Source: Sulfurospirillum arcachonense (GTDB lineage Bacteria > Campylobacterota > Campylobacteria > Campylobacterales > Sulfurospirillaceae). From it: 19,941 nt of DNA. Both the position numbers and the translations under genes were made by a program. The stretch is taken from positions 1 to 19,941 of the forward strand of contig DQTM01000147.1 in NCBI GenBank assembly GCA_015662785.1, written 5' to 3'. The notes below the pieces were generated by a model that worked only from the letters and a program-made list of their open reading frames with translations, ran no database searches and was not told the DNA's origin. This document shows positions 1-6,646 of this stretch, piece after piece (the stretch's first letter is position 1; each line of letters begins with the position of its first letter).

Positions 1-84
1 CACTTGGTTAAGCTCAGATTTTTTACAAACACCACAGGCACAAGCATAATCACTATTTTAGCAATTCTATTACATAATCTGAGT

Positions 85-594
85 TTAGTAATTTATTCGT
101 ATAGTTATAGGGATATATCTTAGTCTTCTATTAGATATTTTTGTAATCCTTTTACCTTTATAGTGACCTATGTTTTTATATCCTATAAATTTTTCCTCTT
201 CACTTTCATTGTATCTTGTTACACATCTTTGTTTAGTTTCATAAGTTCTATAGCTATCTCTTCTTTGGTTTTTAGACATATTATATCCTACAATAGAGCC
301 TATGATTGCTCCACCAACTGTGGCTAAGTCTTTTCCTCTACCACCACCAACCTGGTGACCTATAACCCCTCCCGCAACTCCACCTATGATAGTTCCTATT
401 GGATAATCATCTGTATAACCACGAGAACGTCTAACAGGGACACTCTCTTCCCAACATTCTTGGTAAGGAACTCTTTTTGTAATTGTTTTATACTTTGGAG
501 TTGAGCTTGTAACTCTTACTTCATCTGTAATTGTAAATGAGTTTGCTTGAAGAGCTAAAATTGCTGTTGTTAAAATTATTGCTGTCTTTTTCAT
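85..594 (-). CDS. Glycine-zipper envelope protein, exported
   Basis: A 169-residue protein with an N-terminal signal peptide (basic MKK, then a hydrophobic stretch to about residue 16, with a likely cleavage near residues 16-20). Residues 66-104 form a glycine-zipper segment of the Rick_17kDa_Anti/2TM type: two small-residue helices (PIGTIIGGVAGGVIG and ATVGGAIIGSIVG) joined by a glycine-rich turn. Proteins with this fold sit in the cell envelope, often as outer-membrane lipoproteins or surface antigens; no lipobox cysteine is seen here. Two cysteines (47 and 124) flank the zipper and could pair in the periplasm. The C-terminal 40 residues are basic and tyrosine-rich. The start is supported by a strong Shine-Dalgarno AAGGAG about 6 bases upstream (complement of 601-606). 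The gene stands alone in front of the antiporter relic. Its precise role is unknown. Confidence 0.85.
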   Translation of the reverse strand: MKKTAIILTTAILALQANSFTITDEVRVTSSTPKYKTITKRVPYQECWEESVPVRRSRGYTDDYPIGTIIGGVAGGVIGHQVGGGRGKDLATVGGAIIGSIVGYNMSKNQRRDSYRTYETKQRCVTRYNESEEEKFIGYKNIGHYKGKRITKISNRRLRYIPITIRINY

Positions 595-655
595 AATGTT
601 CTCCTTGTTTTGATAATAGAAGTTTAAAATAAAAAAGTGAAATGATTGTGAATAG

Positions 656-676
656 GGAGGCGATTTATTCGCCTCC
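656..676 (-). terminator. Hairpin after the antiporter relic
   Basis: A perfect 8-bp stem, GGAGGCGA at 656-663 with TCGCCTCC at 669-676, and a 5-base loop, lies 6 bases beyond the stop codon of the minus-strand antiporter relic. It has the position and GC-rich stem of an intrinsic terminator. There is no uninterrupted T-run directly after the stem on the minus strand, only a T-rich stretch about 15 bases later, so termination strength is uncertain. Confidence 0.5.
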
Positions 677-682
677 TTAAAA

Positions 683-1763
683 TTAAGCTACTACTTTTTT
701 CCCGTAAAATCTTACAGTTAGAGCAACTACTACTAGTGCAAGTGGAAGAACTATATACATAGAAAATCCCATTGCAGCTGGTATGTAACCAAACAGTATT
801 GCCACAGCACCAACAAACAGAGCATAGAAAAGCTGAGTTCTGATGTGGTCCATATGGTCACAAGATGCTCCCATAGATGAGAGTATAGAAGTATCAGAGA
901 TTGGAGAACAATGATCACCAAAGATAGCACCAGTAAGAACAGCACTTATGTTTAGGATGATATAGTTTTGAAGTTCAGTTCTTTCAAGTCCTGTGTGAAG
1001 TTCCAAGCTCTTTTATAACCGCACTTATAGACCAAGCAAGTATAAGTATGATGGCAGTAATAGCCAAAGCTTTTACACCAAGTACCCACGTTTCTAATGC
1101 TTCACTAAGATTGAACATCTTTTGTTGCATTCCCATACCGATTGCTACTATAGAAGCAAAAAGAGCCGCTTCAAAAAGCACAATAGACGCATCAGCAGCA
1201 CCAAAACAATGCTGGATTGATAAAAAAGCATAAGGGTTTGCATCTACTAGTTTTAATGTTGATTCATCTAACGCGTGATAACCATTAAAATAAAATCCAA
1301 AAAACGTAACTGCAATTAGAGTTCCTATAGGAATGATAGCATTCCAAATAGAGTGAGTTACTCCCTCTTTAGGCTCTAACGTTGCACTTTCTTGGTTCAT
1401 CATAATGTTTGCATTTGGATGATAAACTTGACCAGTTGAGATGGCTCTAGTTGCTGCTTTGTGCATAGGTCCAAACTCGCGTAAGAAGTAAGCTGTAAAG
1501 AAAACAAAAGCTAACATCAAGATGTTGTAAAATCTATAAGGAATGGTCTCTACAAAAATTGCATATGCGTTGATGTCTACCATGCCTATCATGGCATAAG
1601 CATCTTTAATAAGTGAAATCTCATACCCAATCCAAGTCGATATAAGTGCAATTCCAGCAACAGGAGCTGCCGTAGCATCTATGATGAAAGCAAGTTTTTC
1701 ACGACTAACTTTGAGTTTGTCTGTAACTGGTCTCGTAAAGATAACTTTTGCTATAATGATATT
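683..1763 (-). pseudogene. NhaC-type Na+/H+ antiporter, decayed relic
   Basis: The minus strand encodes recognisable pieces of an NhaC-family (PF03553) sodium/proton antiporter, normally a membrane protein of about 450-550 residues. Translation is open from about 1772 down to 984, beginning with VTDKLKVSREKLAF, then DATAAPVAGIALISTWIGYE and several hydrophobic segments, and ending at AWSISAVIKELGT followed by SHRT and a stop. The C-terminal part, with GAIFGDHCSPISD, continues in another frame from about 1006 to 683. Three lesions are visible. The N-terminal portion is absent because a stop at 1773-1775 and the deaminase start at 1764 abut the homology. About 65-70 residues expected between the ELGT and LNISAVL segments are missing, including the usual FATGTS-type core. 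The two parts are out of frame. No start codon of the original gene remains, so a working transporter is very unlikely. The size of the missing core is judged from memory of the family. Confidence 0.85.
1752..1757 (+). promoter_or_regulatory. Candidate -10 box giving a leaderless deaminase mRNA
   Basis: A perfect TATAAT at 1752-1757 ends 6 bases before the deaminase ATG at 1764. A transcript starting at the usual distance from the -10 would begin at or within a base or two of the ATG. No Shine-Dalgarno sequence is present upstream of that ATG, in contrast to most genes in this window. The box lies inside the antiporter relic. AT-rich DNA gives false TATAAT matches, so this is a candidate only. 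Confidence 0.45.
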
Positions 1764-2711
1764 ATGAAAGATTTAATACAAAATTTACCAAAAGCAGAAC
1801 TTCACTTACATATAGAAGGTACATTAGAGCCTGAACTTATGTTTAGATTGGCTAAAAAAAACAGCATAAAAATACCTTATAAAACTATAGAAGAAGTCAA
1901 AGAAGCATATAGTTTTAATTCTTTACAATCTTTTTTAGATATCTACTATGCAGGGGCAAATGTCCTCATTGAAGAGCAAGATTTTTTTGATTTGACTTGG
2001 GCATATCTTCTTACATGTAAAGCACAAAACATAGTTCACACCGAGATAATGTTTGACCCTCAAACGCATACAAATAGAGGTATAAAGTTTAAAACTGTTA
2101 TAAATGGCATTACGAAAGCCTTGTATAGGGCAAAAAAAGAGTTAGAAATAAGTTCCTTTTTGATTATGAGTTTTTTAAGACATTTAACTCAAGAAGAAGC
2201 GTTTAAAACTCTAAAAGATGCTGAGCCTTTTAAAGATAAGATTTTAGCTGTTGGACTTGATTCAAGTGAGCTTGGAAATCCTCCAAGTAAGTTTGAAAAA
2301 GTATTTAAAGAAGCAAAAAAGCAAGGATACAAGTTAGTAGCTCATGCAGGTGAAGAGGGCGATACTAGTTATATTTGGGATACATTGAACCTTTTACATG
2401 TAGATAGAATTGACCATGGAATAAGATGTGATGAAGATGAAAAGCTTTTAGAGTATTTAAAAGAAAACAAAATCCCTCTAACTGTTTGCCCTTTATCAAA
2501 CGTGAAACTAAAAGCAGTAAAAAGTATGAAAAACCACAATATACTAAAACTGCTCAAATATGGTTTACATGTAACGGTAAACTCTGATGACCCAGCATGC
2601 TTTGGAGGTTATTTGAATGAAAACTATGAAGCTTTAGTAAATGAACTTGGCGCTACTAAAGAAGATATAGAAAAATTGGTTAAGAATTCTTTCGAAGACT
2701 CATTTTTATGA
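1764..2711 (+). CDS. add: Adenine/adenosine deaminase family protein
   Basis: A 315-residue zinc-dependent purine deaminase that converts adenine to hypoxanthine or adenosine to inosine in purine salvage. Metal and catalytic residues are all in place: H14 and H16 in ELHLHIEGT, H194 and E197 in VAHAGEEG, H218 in RIDHGI, and D275-D276 in NSDDPACFGGY. The segment SDDP-x-FGGY resembles the adenine deaminase branch (fungal Aah1 and the Pseudomonas type) more than classical adenosine deaminase, so adenine may be the true substrate; this is inferred from motif memory. The protein ends at SFEDSFL, somewhat short of the usual tail of roughly 10-20 more residues. Three copies of the TACATGTA palindrome are translated within it. 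Its stop overlaps the start of the methyltransferase relic in an ATGA junction, so the genes were once co-translated. Confidence 0.85.
   Translation: MKDLIQNLPKAELHLHIEGTLEPELMFRLAKKNSIKIPYKTIEEVKEAYSFNSLQSFLDIYYAGANVLIEEQDFFDLTWAYLLTCKAQNIVHTEIMFDPQTHTNRGIKFKTVINGITKALYRAKKELEISSFLIMSFLRHLTQEEAFKTLKDAEPFKDKILAVGLDSSELGNPPSKFEKVFKEAKKQGYKLVAHAGEEGDTSYIWDTLNLLHVDRIDHGIRCDEDEKLLEYLKENKIPLTVCPLSNVKLKAVKSMKNHNILKLLKYGLHVTVNSDDPACFGGYLNENYEALVNELGATKEDIEKLVKNSFEDSFL
2010..2574. repeat. Iterated palindrome TACATGTA, three copies in the deaminase gene
   Basis: Exact TACATGTA cores lie at 2012-2019 (read Leu-Thr-Cys-Lys), 2395-2402 (Leu-Leu-His-Val-Asp) and 2566-2573 (Gly-Leu-His-Val-Thr). The surrounding bases extend the symmetry partly towards CTTTACATGTAAAG. 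The first copy is in a different reading phase from the other two, so the conservation is of DNA sequence rather than of a peptide. Confidence 0.85.
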
Positions 2712-3221
2712 TAAAAAGTGTAGAAGACGAAAACATAAAAGAGTTTGTTTCACTAAAACAGTCTACGCATGACAAAGAGTATGTTGTAGTAGAGAGCAAA
2801 AATGTTTTTAAAAAAACTCTTTAAAACAAATATAAAAATTCATAAAGTATTTACAACGCAAGAGAATATTGAGTTTATAAATGAGCATTGTAAAAAAATA
2901 GACTTTCCAATATATACTGCTAGTAATGAACTTATGAAAAAAATAGTAGGACACAAAATCCATCAAGGAATGATGGCACTAATAGATAAACCAAATTATA
3001 TTGAATTTGAAGAAATTGTTGGAAATGTTGTAGTACTAAATGGTTTTACATTTTCAAAAAAATCAGCAATCATTATTGGTAGTGAGGGGAATGGGGTTGA
3101 AAAAGATATTTTAAATCTTTCTGATACTATTTTAAAAATAGATATTGATGAAGAAGTGACTAGTCTAAATGCTTCTATTGCTGCGGCAATTATACTTTAT
3201 GCGATGAAAGAAGTGCAATGA
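2708..3221 (+). pseudogene. TrmH/SpoU-family RNA 2'-O-methyltransferase, frameshifted and deleted
   Basis: The original ATG at 2708 overlaps the deaminase stop and reads MIKSVEDENIKEF and onward to a stop at 2822-2824. The rest of the protein continues in a second frame from about 2810 to 3221, and removing one base from the A7 run at 2810-2816 rejoins the frames smoothly at NVFKKLFKTNIKIHKVF. The C-terminal half carries the SPOUT signatures IIGSEGNGVEKD and SLNASIAAAI. A second lesion is an apparent in-frame deletion: VVVLNG is followed at once by FTFSKKSAIIIGSEG, whereas intact SpoU enzymes have about 60-70 residues between them, including the first knot motif (N-x-G-x-x-x-R). The total would be about 170 residues against about 230 normally. 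A 139-residue product could be translated from ATG 2802 but should lack methyltransferase activity. Confidence 0.8.
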
Positions 3222-3877
3222 AATACAGACCAATTTTTATAACAGCAACAAACACAGACATAGGTAAAACATATGCTACATGTAAACTGATAGAAGAGCT
3301 AAGCAAACAAGGTTTACATGTAGGGGTTTTAAAACCTATAGAAACAGGTGTAGAAGAGTACCCTCTTGATGGTAAAGTTCTGCTTGAAACAGCTCAAAAG
3401 TATAATCCAAATCTAAAAAGCTTTACATGTAGAGATGTAGTGCCAATTCAGTACAAGTTTCCAGCTGCTCCTTATGTGTCTAAAGGTTTTGAGACAATAG
3501 ATATGAAAGCTATACATGAGGCATATGAGAAGATGTCAAAAGTGAGTGATGTGGTTTTGATTGAGGGTGCTGGAGGGCTTATGGTTCCTGTTGATGAAAA
3601 CCTTTACATGTACGACTTCATAAAAGAGTTTGATGCAGTTACTCTTTTAGTGACTCACGCAAACTTAGGTTGTATTAACGATACTCTGCTTAATAAAAAT
3701 CTATTAGATTCTTTACATGTAGAGTACGAGTGGTGTGTAAACTTTAGAGATAACTTTGAGAGTTTTAACACTACTACTCTTCCGTATTACAAAAAAATCA
3801 TAAGTCTGCAAGATGATATAAAATTATTAAGCGAAAACTTGTTAAAATTAGCAAGAGGTAAACAATGCAACACTTAA
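3218..3877 (+). CDS. bioD: Dethiobiotin synthetase
   Basis: A 219-residue ATP-dependent enzyme that closes the ureido ring on diaminopelargonate with CO2 to give dethiobiotin, the penultimate step of biotin synthesis. Visible motifs are the P-loop TNTDIGKT at 11-18, KPIETG at 39-44, the IEGAGGLMVP segment at 115-124 and ANLGCIN at 148-154, all in the family order. Length is normal. The start overlaps the methyltransferase relic stop in an ATGA junction, and the end overlaps pyrB by 13 bases, so it is likely co-transcribed with pyrB. No other bio genes lie in the window. It is the gene most heavily loaded with the TACATGTA palindrome: five copies in 660 bases, placed in surface-like segments between the motifs. 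Confidence 0.92.
   Translation: MKYRPIFITATNTDIGKTYATCKLIEELSKQGLHVGVLKPIETGVEEYPLDGKVLLETAQKYNPNLKSFTCRDVVPIQYKFPAAPYVSKGFETIDMKAIHEAYEKMSKVSDVVLIEGAGGLMVPVDENLYMYDFIKEFDAVTLLVTHANLGCINDTLLNKNLLDSLHVEYEWCVNFRDNFESFNTTTLPYYKKIISLQDDIKLLSENLLKLARGKQCNT
3275..3722. repeat. Iterated palindrome TACATGTA, five copies in bioD
   Basis: Cores lie at 3277-3284 (Ala-Thr-Cys-Lys), 3315-3322 (Gly-Leu-His-Val-Gly), 3424-3431 (Phe-Thr-Cys-Arg), 3605-3612 (Leu-Tyr-Met-Tyr) and 3714-3721 (Ser-Leu-His-Val-Glu). All three reading phases occur. The copy at 3605 is read in the phase where the full palindrome would give TAA; here the codon is TAC, which avoids the stop. Confidence 0.88.
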
Positions 3878-4734
3878 TAAACACAAGAGATTTTTCTATT
3901 GATGAGGTAAATGAGCTTTTTAAAAGAGCAGAGCTTTTTTTGGATGAGAAACCAAGAGATATACTAAAAGAGAAGATGATTATAACTATCTTTTTTGAGA
4001 ACTCAACAAGAACAAGAAGCAGTTTTGAAATAGCAGCAAAAAGACTTGGTGCCAATGTAGTTAGTCTTGATGTCTCAAAAAGTTCATCAAGCAAAGGTGA
4101 AACTCTTTTTGACACAGCTGCGAACCTTGATGCTATGGGACCAGATGCCATAGTTGTAAGACATAAAAACTCAGGTGTTCCTCATATACTTTCAAACTAT
4201 GTAAATTGTCCTATCCTAAACGGAGGAGATGGACCTCACGCTCACCCAACACAAGCACTTTTAGATTTGTTCACAATGACAAGATACTTCAATGACCTGC
4301 AAGGCGTAAAAATAGCCATAGTCGGTGACATCAAAAACTCACGTGTAGCAAACTCAAATATAGAGCTTTTAACAAGGTACGGACTAGATGTTACCTTAGT
4401 AGCTCCTCCTCATTTTTTGCCGGAAACTACACTAAAAACAAGCCACAACATAAAAGAAGTCATTGATGATGTGCAAATAGTCATGAGCCTAAGAACCCAA
4501 ACAGAACGTCACAAAAACCAAATATACGGTTCACTAAAAGACTATGCGAAAGACTTTTGTATAACCGAAGAGTTAATGGGAGACAGAGACATACTTCTTC
4601 TTCATCCAGGACCAGTTCATAGAAACGTGGATATTGATGATGCTATGTTAAGAGACAGTAGATGTAAAGTACTAGAACAAGTCAAAAATGGAGTTGCGGT
4701 TCGTATGGCTGTATTGGAAAAACTGATTGCTTGA
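3865..4734 (+). CDS. pyrB: Aspartate carbamoyltransferase catalytic subunit
   Basis: A 289-residue enzyme that joins carbamoyl phosphate and aspartate, the first committed step of pyrimidine synthesis in the cytoplasm. The carbamoyl-phosphate loop FFENSTRTRSSFE is at 43-55, the SSSSKGET lysine loop near 73-80, HPTQALLD at 127-134 and the C-terminal LLHPGPVHR near 245. The protein is slightly shorter than the roughly 300-310 residues of the family but no motif is missing. The ATG at 3865 overlaps the end of bioD, preceded by AGAGG within bioD. No pyrI regulatory subunit is adjacent. It contains no TACATGTA palindrome although both neighbours do, which fits exclusion from a conserved enzyme. 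Confidence 0.94.
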   Translation: MQHLINTRDFSIDEVNELFKRAELFLDEKPRDILKEKMIITIFFENSTRTRSSFEIAAKRLGANVVSLDVSKSSSSKGETLFDTAANLDAMGPDAIVVRHKNSGVPHILSNYVNCPILNGGDGPHAHPTQALLDLFTMTRYFNDLQGVKIAIVGDIKNSRVANSNIELLTRYGLDVTLVAPPHFLPETTLKTSHNIKEVIDDVQIVMSLRTQTERHKNQIYGSLKDYAKDFCITEELMGDRDILLLHPGPVHRNVDIDDAMLRDSRCKVLEQVKNGVAVRMAVLEKLIA

Positions 4735-5656
4735 CAAACTAAACGAGTATGGTAAAAAAAGAAAACCCATCTTTTTTGCCATAGATTTTGAGATGAAAAA
4801 CTGGATTTTTGAAGATGAAAATGTTCAGTTCCAACTAGAAAATTTTAGAAACTTTAAACCAATAACTAATCACAAAAAAATAAATATAACAAATCGTTTA
4901 CATGTAAGCTTTGAAGAGTACAAAAAAGCTCTCAAAAAAGTAAAAAAAGAGATAAAAAAAGGCAATACTTATCTGTTAAATCTCACTTTTGAGACTAAAC
5001 TTGAAGGCGAAATAGATTTGCAATCTATTTTCCATAGTGCAAATGCGCCTTTTAAACTACATGTAAAAGACAAATTCGTCTGCTATTCACCAGAACGTTT
5101 TGTGCAAATAAAAGATAACCAAATAAGTACTTACCCTATGAAAGGGACTATAGAAGCCAGCATTCCCCACGCAATGGAAAGAATCTTAGCAAATCAAAAA
5201 GAGATGAGTGAACATACTATGGTGGTGGACTTGCTCAGAAATGACCTTGGCATAGTTGGTAAAAACATACAAGTAGAGAAGTTTAGATACATAGACAAAA
5301 TAAACGCAGGAAAAAAAGAACTACTCCAAGTAAGCTCAAAAATCACAGCAGACTTAGATGAAAGTTGGCATGAAAACCTAGGTGATATAGTAAAAAAAAT
5401 GCTCCCAGCAGGAAGCATAACAGGAACTCCAAAAAGAAAAACAGTAGAGATTATAAAAGAAATTGAAAATTACGAAAGAGGATTTTTTACAGGAATCTTT
5501 GGCCACTACGATGGCAAAAGTTTTGATAGTGCTGTAATGATTCGCTTTATAGAAAAAACAGATGAGGGTTATATTTTTAAAAGTGGTGGAGGCATTACCA
5601 TAGAGAGTGATGCTTTAAGTGAGTATGAAGAGATGAGGGATAAGGTTTATGTATAG
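4727..5656 (+). CDS. pabB: Aminodeoxychorismate synthase component I
   Basis: A 309-residue chorismate-binding enzyme that makes 4-amino-4-deoxychorismate for the p-aminobenzoate branch of folate synthesis. The YPMKGT motif at 136-141 carries the lysine (K139) characteristic of PabB, where anthranilate synthase usually has alanine, so PabB is favoured over TrpE. Other family landmarks are VVDLLRNDLG at 166-175, LPAGSITGTPK at 226-236 and GFFTGIFGHYDG. It is short because the N-terminal part is reduced compared with E. coli PabB, a form common in this phylum. A stop at 4724-4726 leaves TTG at 4727 as the only plausible start; it overlaps pyrB by 8 bases. The partner pabC lies two genes downstream. 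Two TACATGTA palindromes are translated as Leu-His-Val near residues 58-60 and 111-113. Confidence 0.9.
   Translation: MLDKLNEYGKKRKPIFFAIDFEMKNWIFEDENVQFQLENFRNFKPITNHKKINITNRLHVSFEEYKKALKKVKKEIKKGNTYLLNLTFETKLEGEIDLQSIFHSANAPFKLHVKDKFVCYSPERFVQIKDNQISTYPMKGTIEASIPHAMERILANQKEMSEHTMVVDLLRNDLGIVGKNIQVEKFRYIDKINAGKKELLQVSSKITADLDESWHENLGDIVKKMLPAGSITGTPKRKTVEIIKEIENYERGFFTGIFGHYDGKSFDSAVMIRFIEKTDEGYIFKSGGGITIESDALSEYEEMRDKVYV
4896..5068. repeat. Iterated palindrome TACATGTA, two copies in pabB
   Basis: Cores lie at 4899-4906 (Arg-Leu-His-Val-Ser) and 5058-5065 (Lys-Leu-His-Val-Lys). Both are in the N-terminal third of the protein, outside the conserved chorismate-binding motifs. Confidence 0.85.
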
Positions 5657-5680
5657 AAGTTTTTAAGACCAGTTTTTAGC

Positions 5681-5686
5681 TAGAAT
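5681..5686 (+). promoter_or_regulatory. Candidate promoter for the thiamine-binding gene
   Basis: The 62-base gap after pabB holds TAGAAT at 5681-5686. Two T-rich octamers AGTTTTTA at 5658-5665 and 5671-5678 precede it. T-rich tracts spaced about a helical turn apart upstream of a -10 box are typical of Campylobacterota housekeeping promoters. A second AT-rich match follows at 5691. This is inferred from composition only. Confidence 0.4.
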
Positions 5687-5718
5687 AGATTATAAATTTA
5701 TATTACAAAAGAGAATAA

Positions 5719-6057
5719 ATGACTAAATTAAATAACCCCCTTGAAGATGTATTTTTGGCATTTCAGGTGATTCCTCGCGTAAAAGAGGGAAATATCTATG
5801 AAGTTGTTGACAAAGCAATCGAGGTAGTGAAAAAAGCAAATGTACCTTTTCAAGTTGGTGTAATGGAAACCACAATGAAAGGTGAACTTAGTAAACTGAT
5901 AGGTATCGTACAAGCTGCTCAGCAAGCTTGTTATGACAATGGAGCTATAGAAGTTATTACAAATATTAAAATTCATAGTAAAACAGCAGAGGCAACAGAT
6001 ACTTTTTGTACCTATCATCGCGGTGTTACCCCTGCAAATCATATGTTTGTAGAGTAA
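5719..6057 (+). CDS. MTH1187/YqgV-family thiamine-binding protein
   Basis: A 112-residue protein of the DUF77/PF01910 family, small ferredoxin-fold proteins that assemble as multimers and for which thiamine binding has been reported in some members. It has no signal peptide and should be cytoplasmic. Family features are the FQVIPRV strand near 15-21, the alternating hydrophobic pattern, the MKGELSKLIGIVQAAQ helix near 53-68 and the C-terminal segment TDTFCTYHRG. The start has a purine-rich site (AAAAGAGAA) upstream. It sits between pabB and pabC, one base before pabC, which suggests a cofactor-related operon, but no direct role in folate synthesis is established from sequence. Confidence 0.75.
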   Translation: MTKLNNPLEDVFLAFQVIPRVKEGNIYEVVDKAIEVVKKANVPFQVGVMETTMKGELSKLIGIVQAAQQACYDNGAIEVITNIKIHSKTAEATDTFCTYHRGVTPANHMFVE

Positions 6058-6058
6058 T

Positions 6059-6646
6059 ATGATTTGTTTTGAGACTATAAAAATAGAAAATGGCAAGCTT
6101 TTAAATCTTAAGTATCATCAACAAAGAGTAGATTATACGAGAAAATTTTTAGGTTTTAATGATAAATTAGAATTAAAAGAACAGAATTTTAATTTACCTC
6201 AAAATGGTGAGTTTAGACTTAGAGTTGATTATGATAAAGAGATAAAAAGCTTTACATGTAGACCTTGTACATGTAGAGAATTTAAAGAGTTTAGGATTGT
6301 AAAGTCAGACATAGAGTATGACTGCAAGTATGCTAATAGAGATGAACTTGATGCTTTAAAAGTTGATGAAAAAGAGATAATTATAGTTAAAAATGGATTA
6401 CTAGCTGACACAACTATTGCAAATATAGCGATAAGAGTAGATGGTATTTGGCTAACTCCAAAAACTCCTCTTTTGCTTGGCACTACTAGGGCTAGGCTTA
6501 TTGATAGTGGTTTTTTAAAGTGTGCAGATTTAACTCTAATAGATTTAAAAAAAGCAGAAAATTTTGCTATAATGAATGCCTTAATAGATTTTAAAGTAAT
6601 AAGGGCAGAGATTGAATTTGAATTGGGACTTGAACGCACTATATAA
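6059..6646 (+). CDS. pabC: Aminodeoxychorismate lyase, class IV aminotransferase
   Basis: A 195-residue PLP enzyme of the branched-chain aminotransferase/PabC fold that releases pyruvate from aminodeoxychorismate to yield p-aminobenzoate. The probable PLP lysine is K90 in DCKYANRDEL, the family's K-x-x-NR arrangement. The phosphate-binding signatures are LADTTIANIAI near 114-124 and LLLGTTRARL near 138-147. The protein is shorter than E. coli PabC (about 270 residues) mainly at the N terminus, as in related short forms in this phylum. ATG 6059 follows the preceding stop by one base. The 3' end overlaps pepF by 35 bases. Two TACATGTA palindromes 15 bases apart encode FTCRPCTCRE at 65-74, adding three cysteines to a region that is probably variable. 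Confidence 0.82.
   Translation: MICFETIKIENGKLLNLKYHQQRVDYTRKFLGFNDKLELKEQNFNLPQNGEFRLRVDYDKEIKSFTCRPCTCREFKEFRIVKSDIEYDCKYANRDELDALKVDEKEIIIVKNGLLADTTIANIAIRVDGIWLTPKTPLLLGTTRARLIDSGFLKCADLTLIDLKKAENFAIMNALIDFKVIRAEIEFELGLERTI
6250..6276. repeat. Iterated palindrome TACATGTA, closely spaced pair in pabC
   Basis: Two cores at 6253-6260 and 6268-6275 are separated by exactly 15 bases and are read in the same phase, giving the repeated peptide Cys-Arg-x-Cys/Thr-Cys-Arg. The spacing is a multiple of three, as needed if one arose by local duplication within a reading frame. Confidence 0.85.

Noticed and set aside
13..82. Inverted repeat CTCAGATT (13-20) and AATCTGAG (75-82) beyond the glycine-zipper gene
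   Set aside because: The 54-base separation and the absence of a T-run make it a poor terminator; chance is likely.
1..84. Possible gene ends at the window edge, including a minus-strand frame reading DYACACGVCKKSELNQV and an open plus-strand frame to about 120
   Set aside because: The cysteine-rich frame follows a stop without any start codon, the other frames are equally open in AT-rich DNA, and the sequence is cut by the edge.
683..1592. Two separate short membrane proteins at 683-1006 and 984-1592
   Set aside because: Both are pieces of one NhaC protein in different frames, and the reading frame continues upstream of 1592 to about 1772.
2810..2816. Programmed frameshifting at the A7 run
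   Set aside because: It would repair only one of the two lesions; the missing core remains.
2802..3221. A functional 139-residue methyltransferase from ATG 2802
   Set aside because: The N-terminal code lies in another frame upstream and the SPOUT core is missing, so it is treated as a pseudogene product.
3798..4151. Antisense and shadow open frames over pyrB and many other genes
   Set aside because: They lie opposite well-recognised proteins and have low-complexity, serine/leucine-rich translations with no family features.
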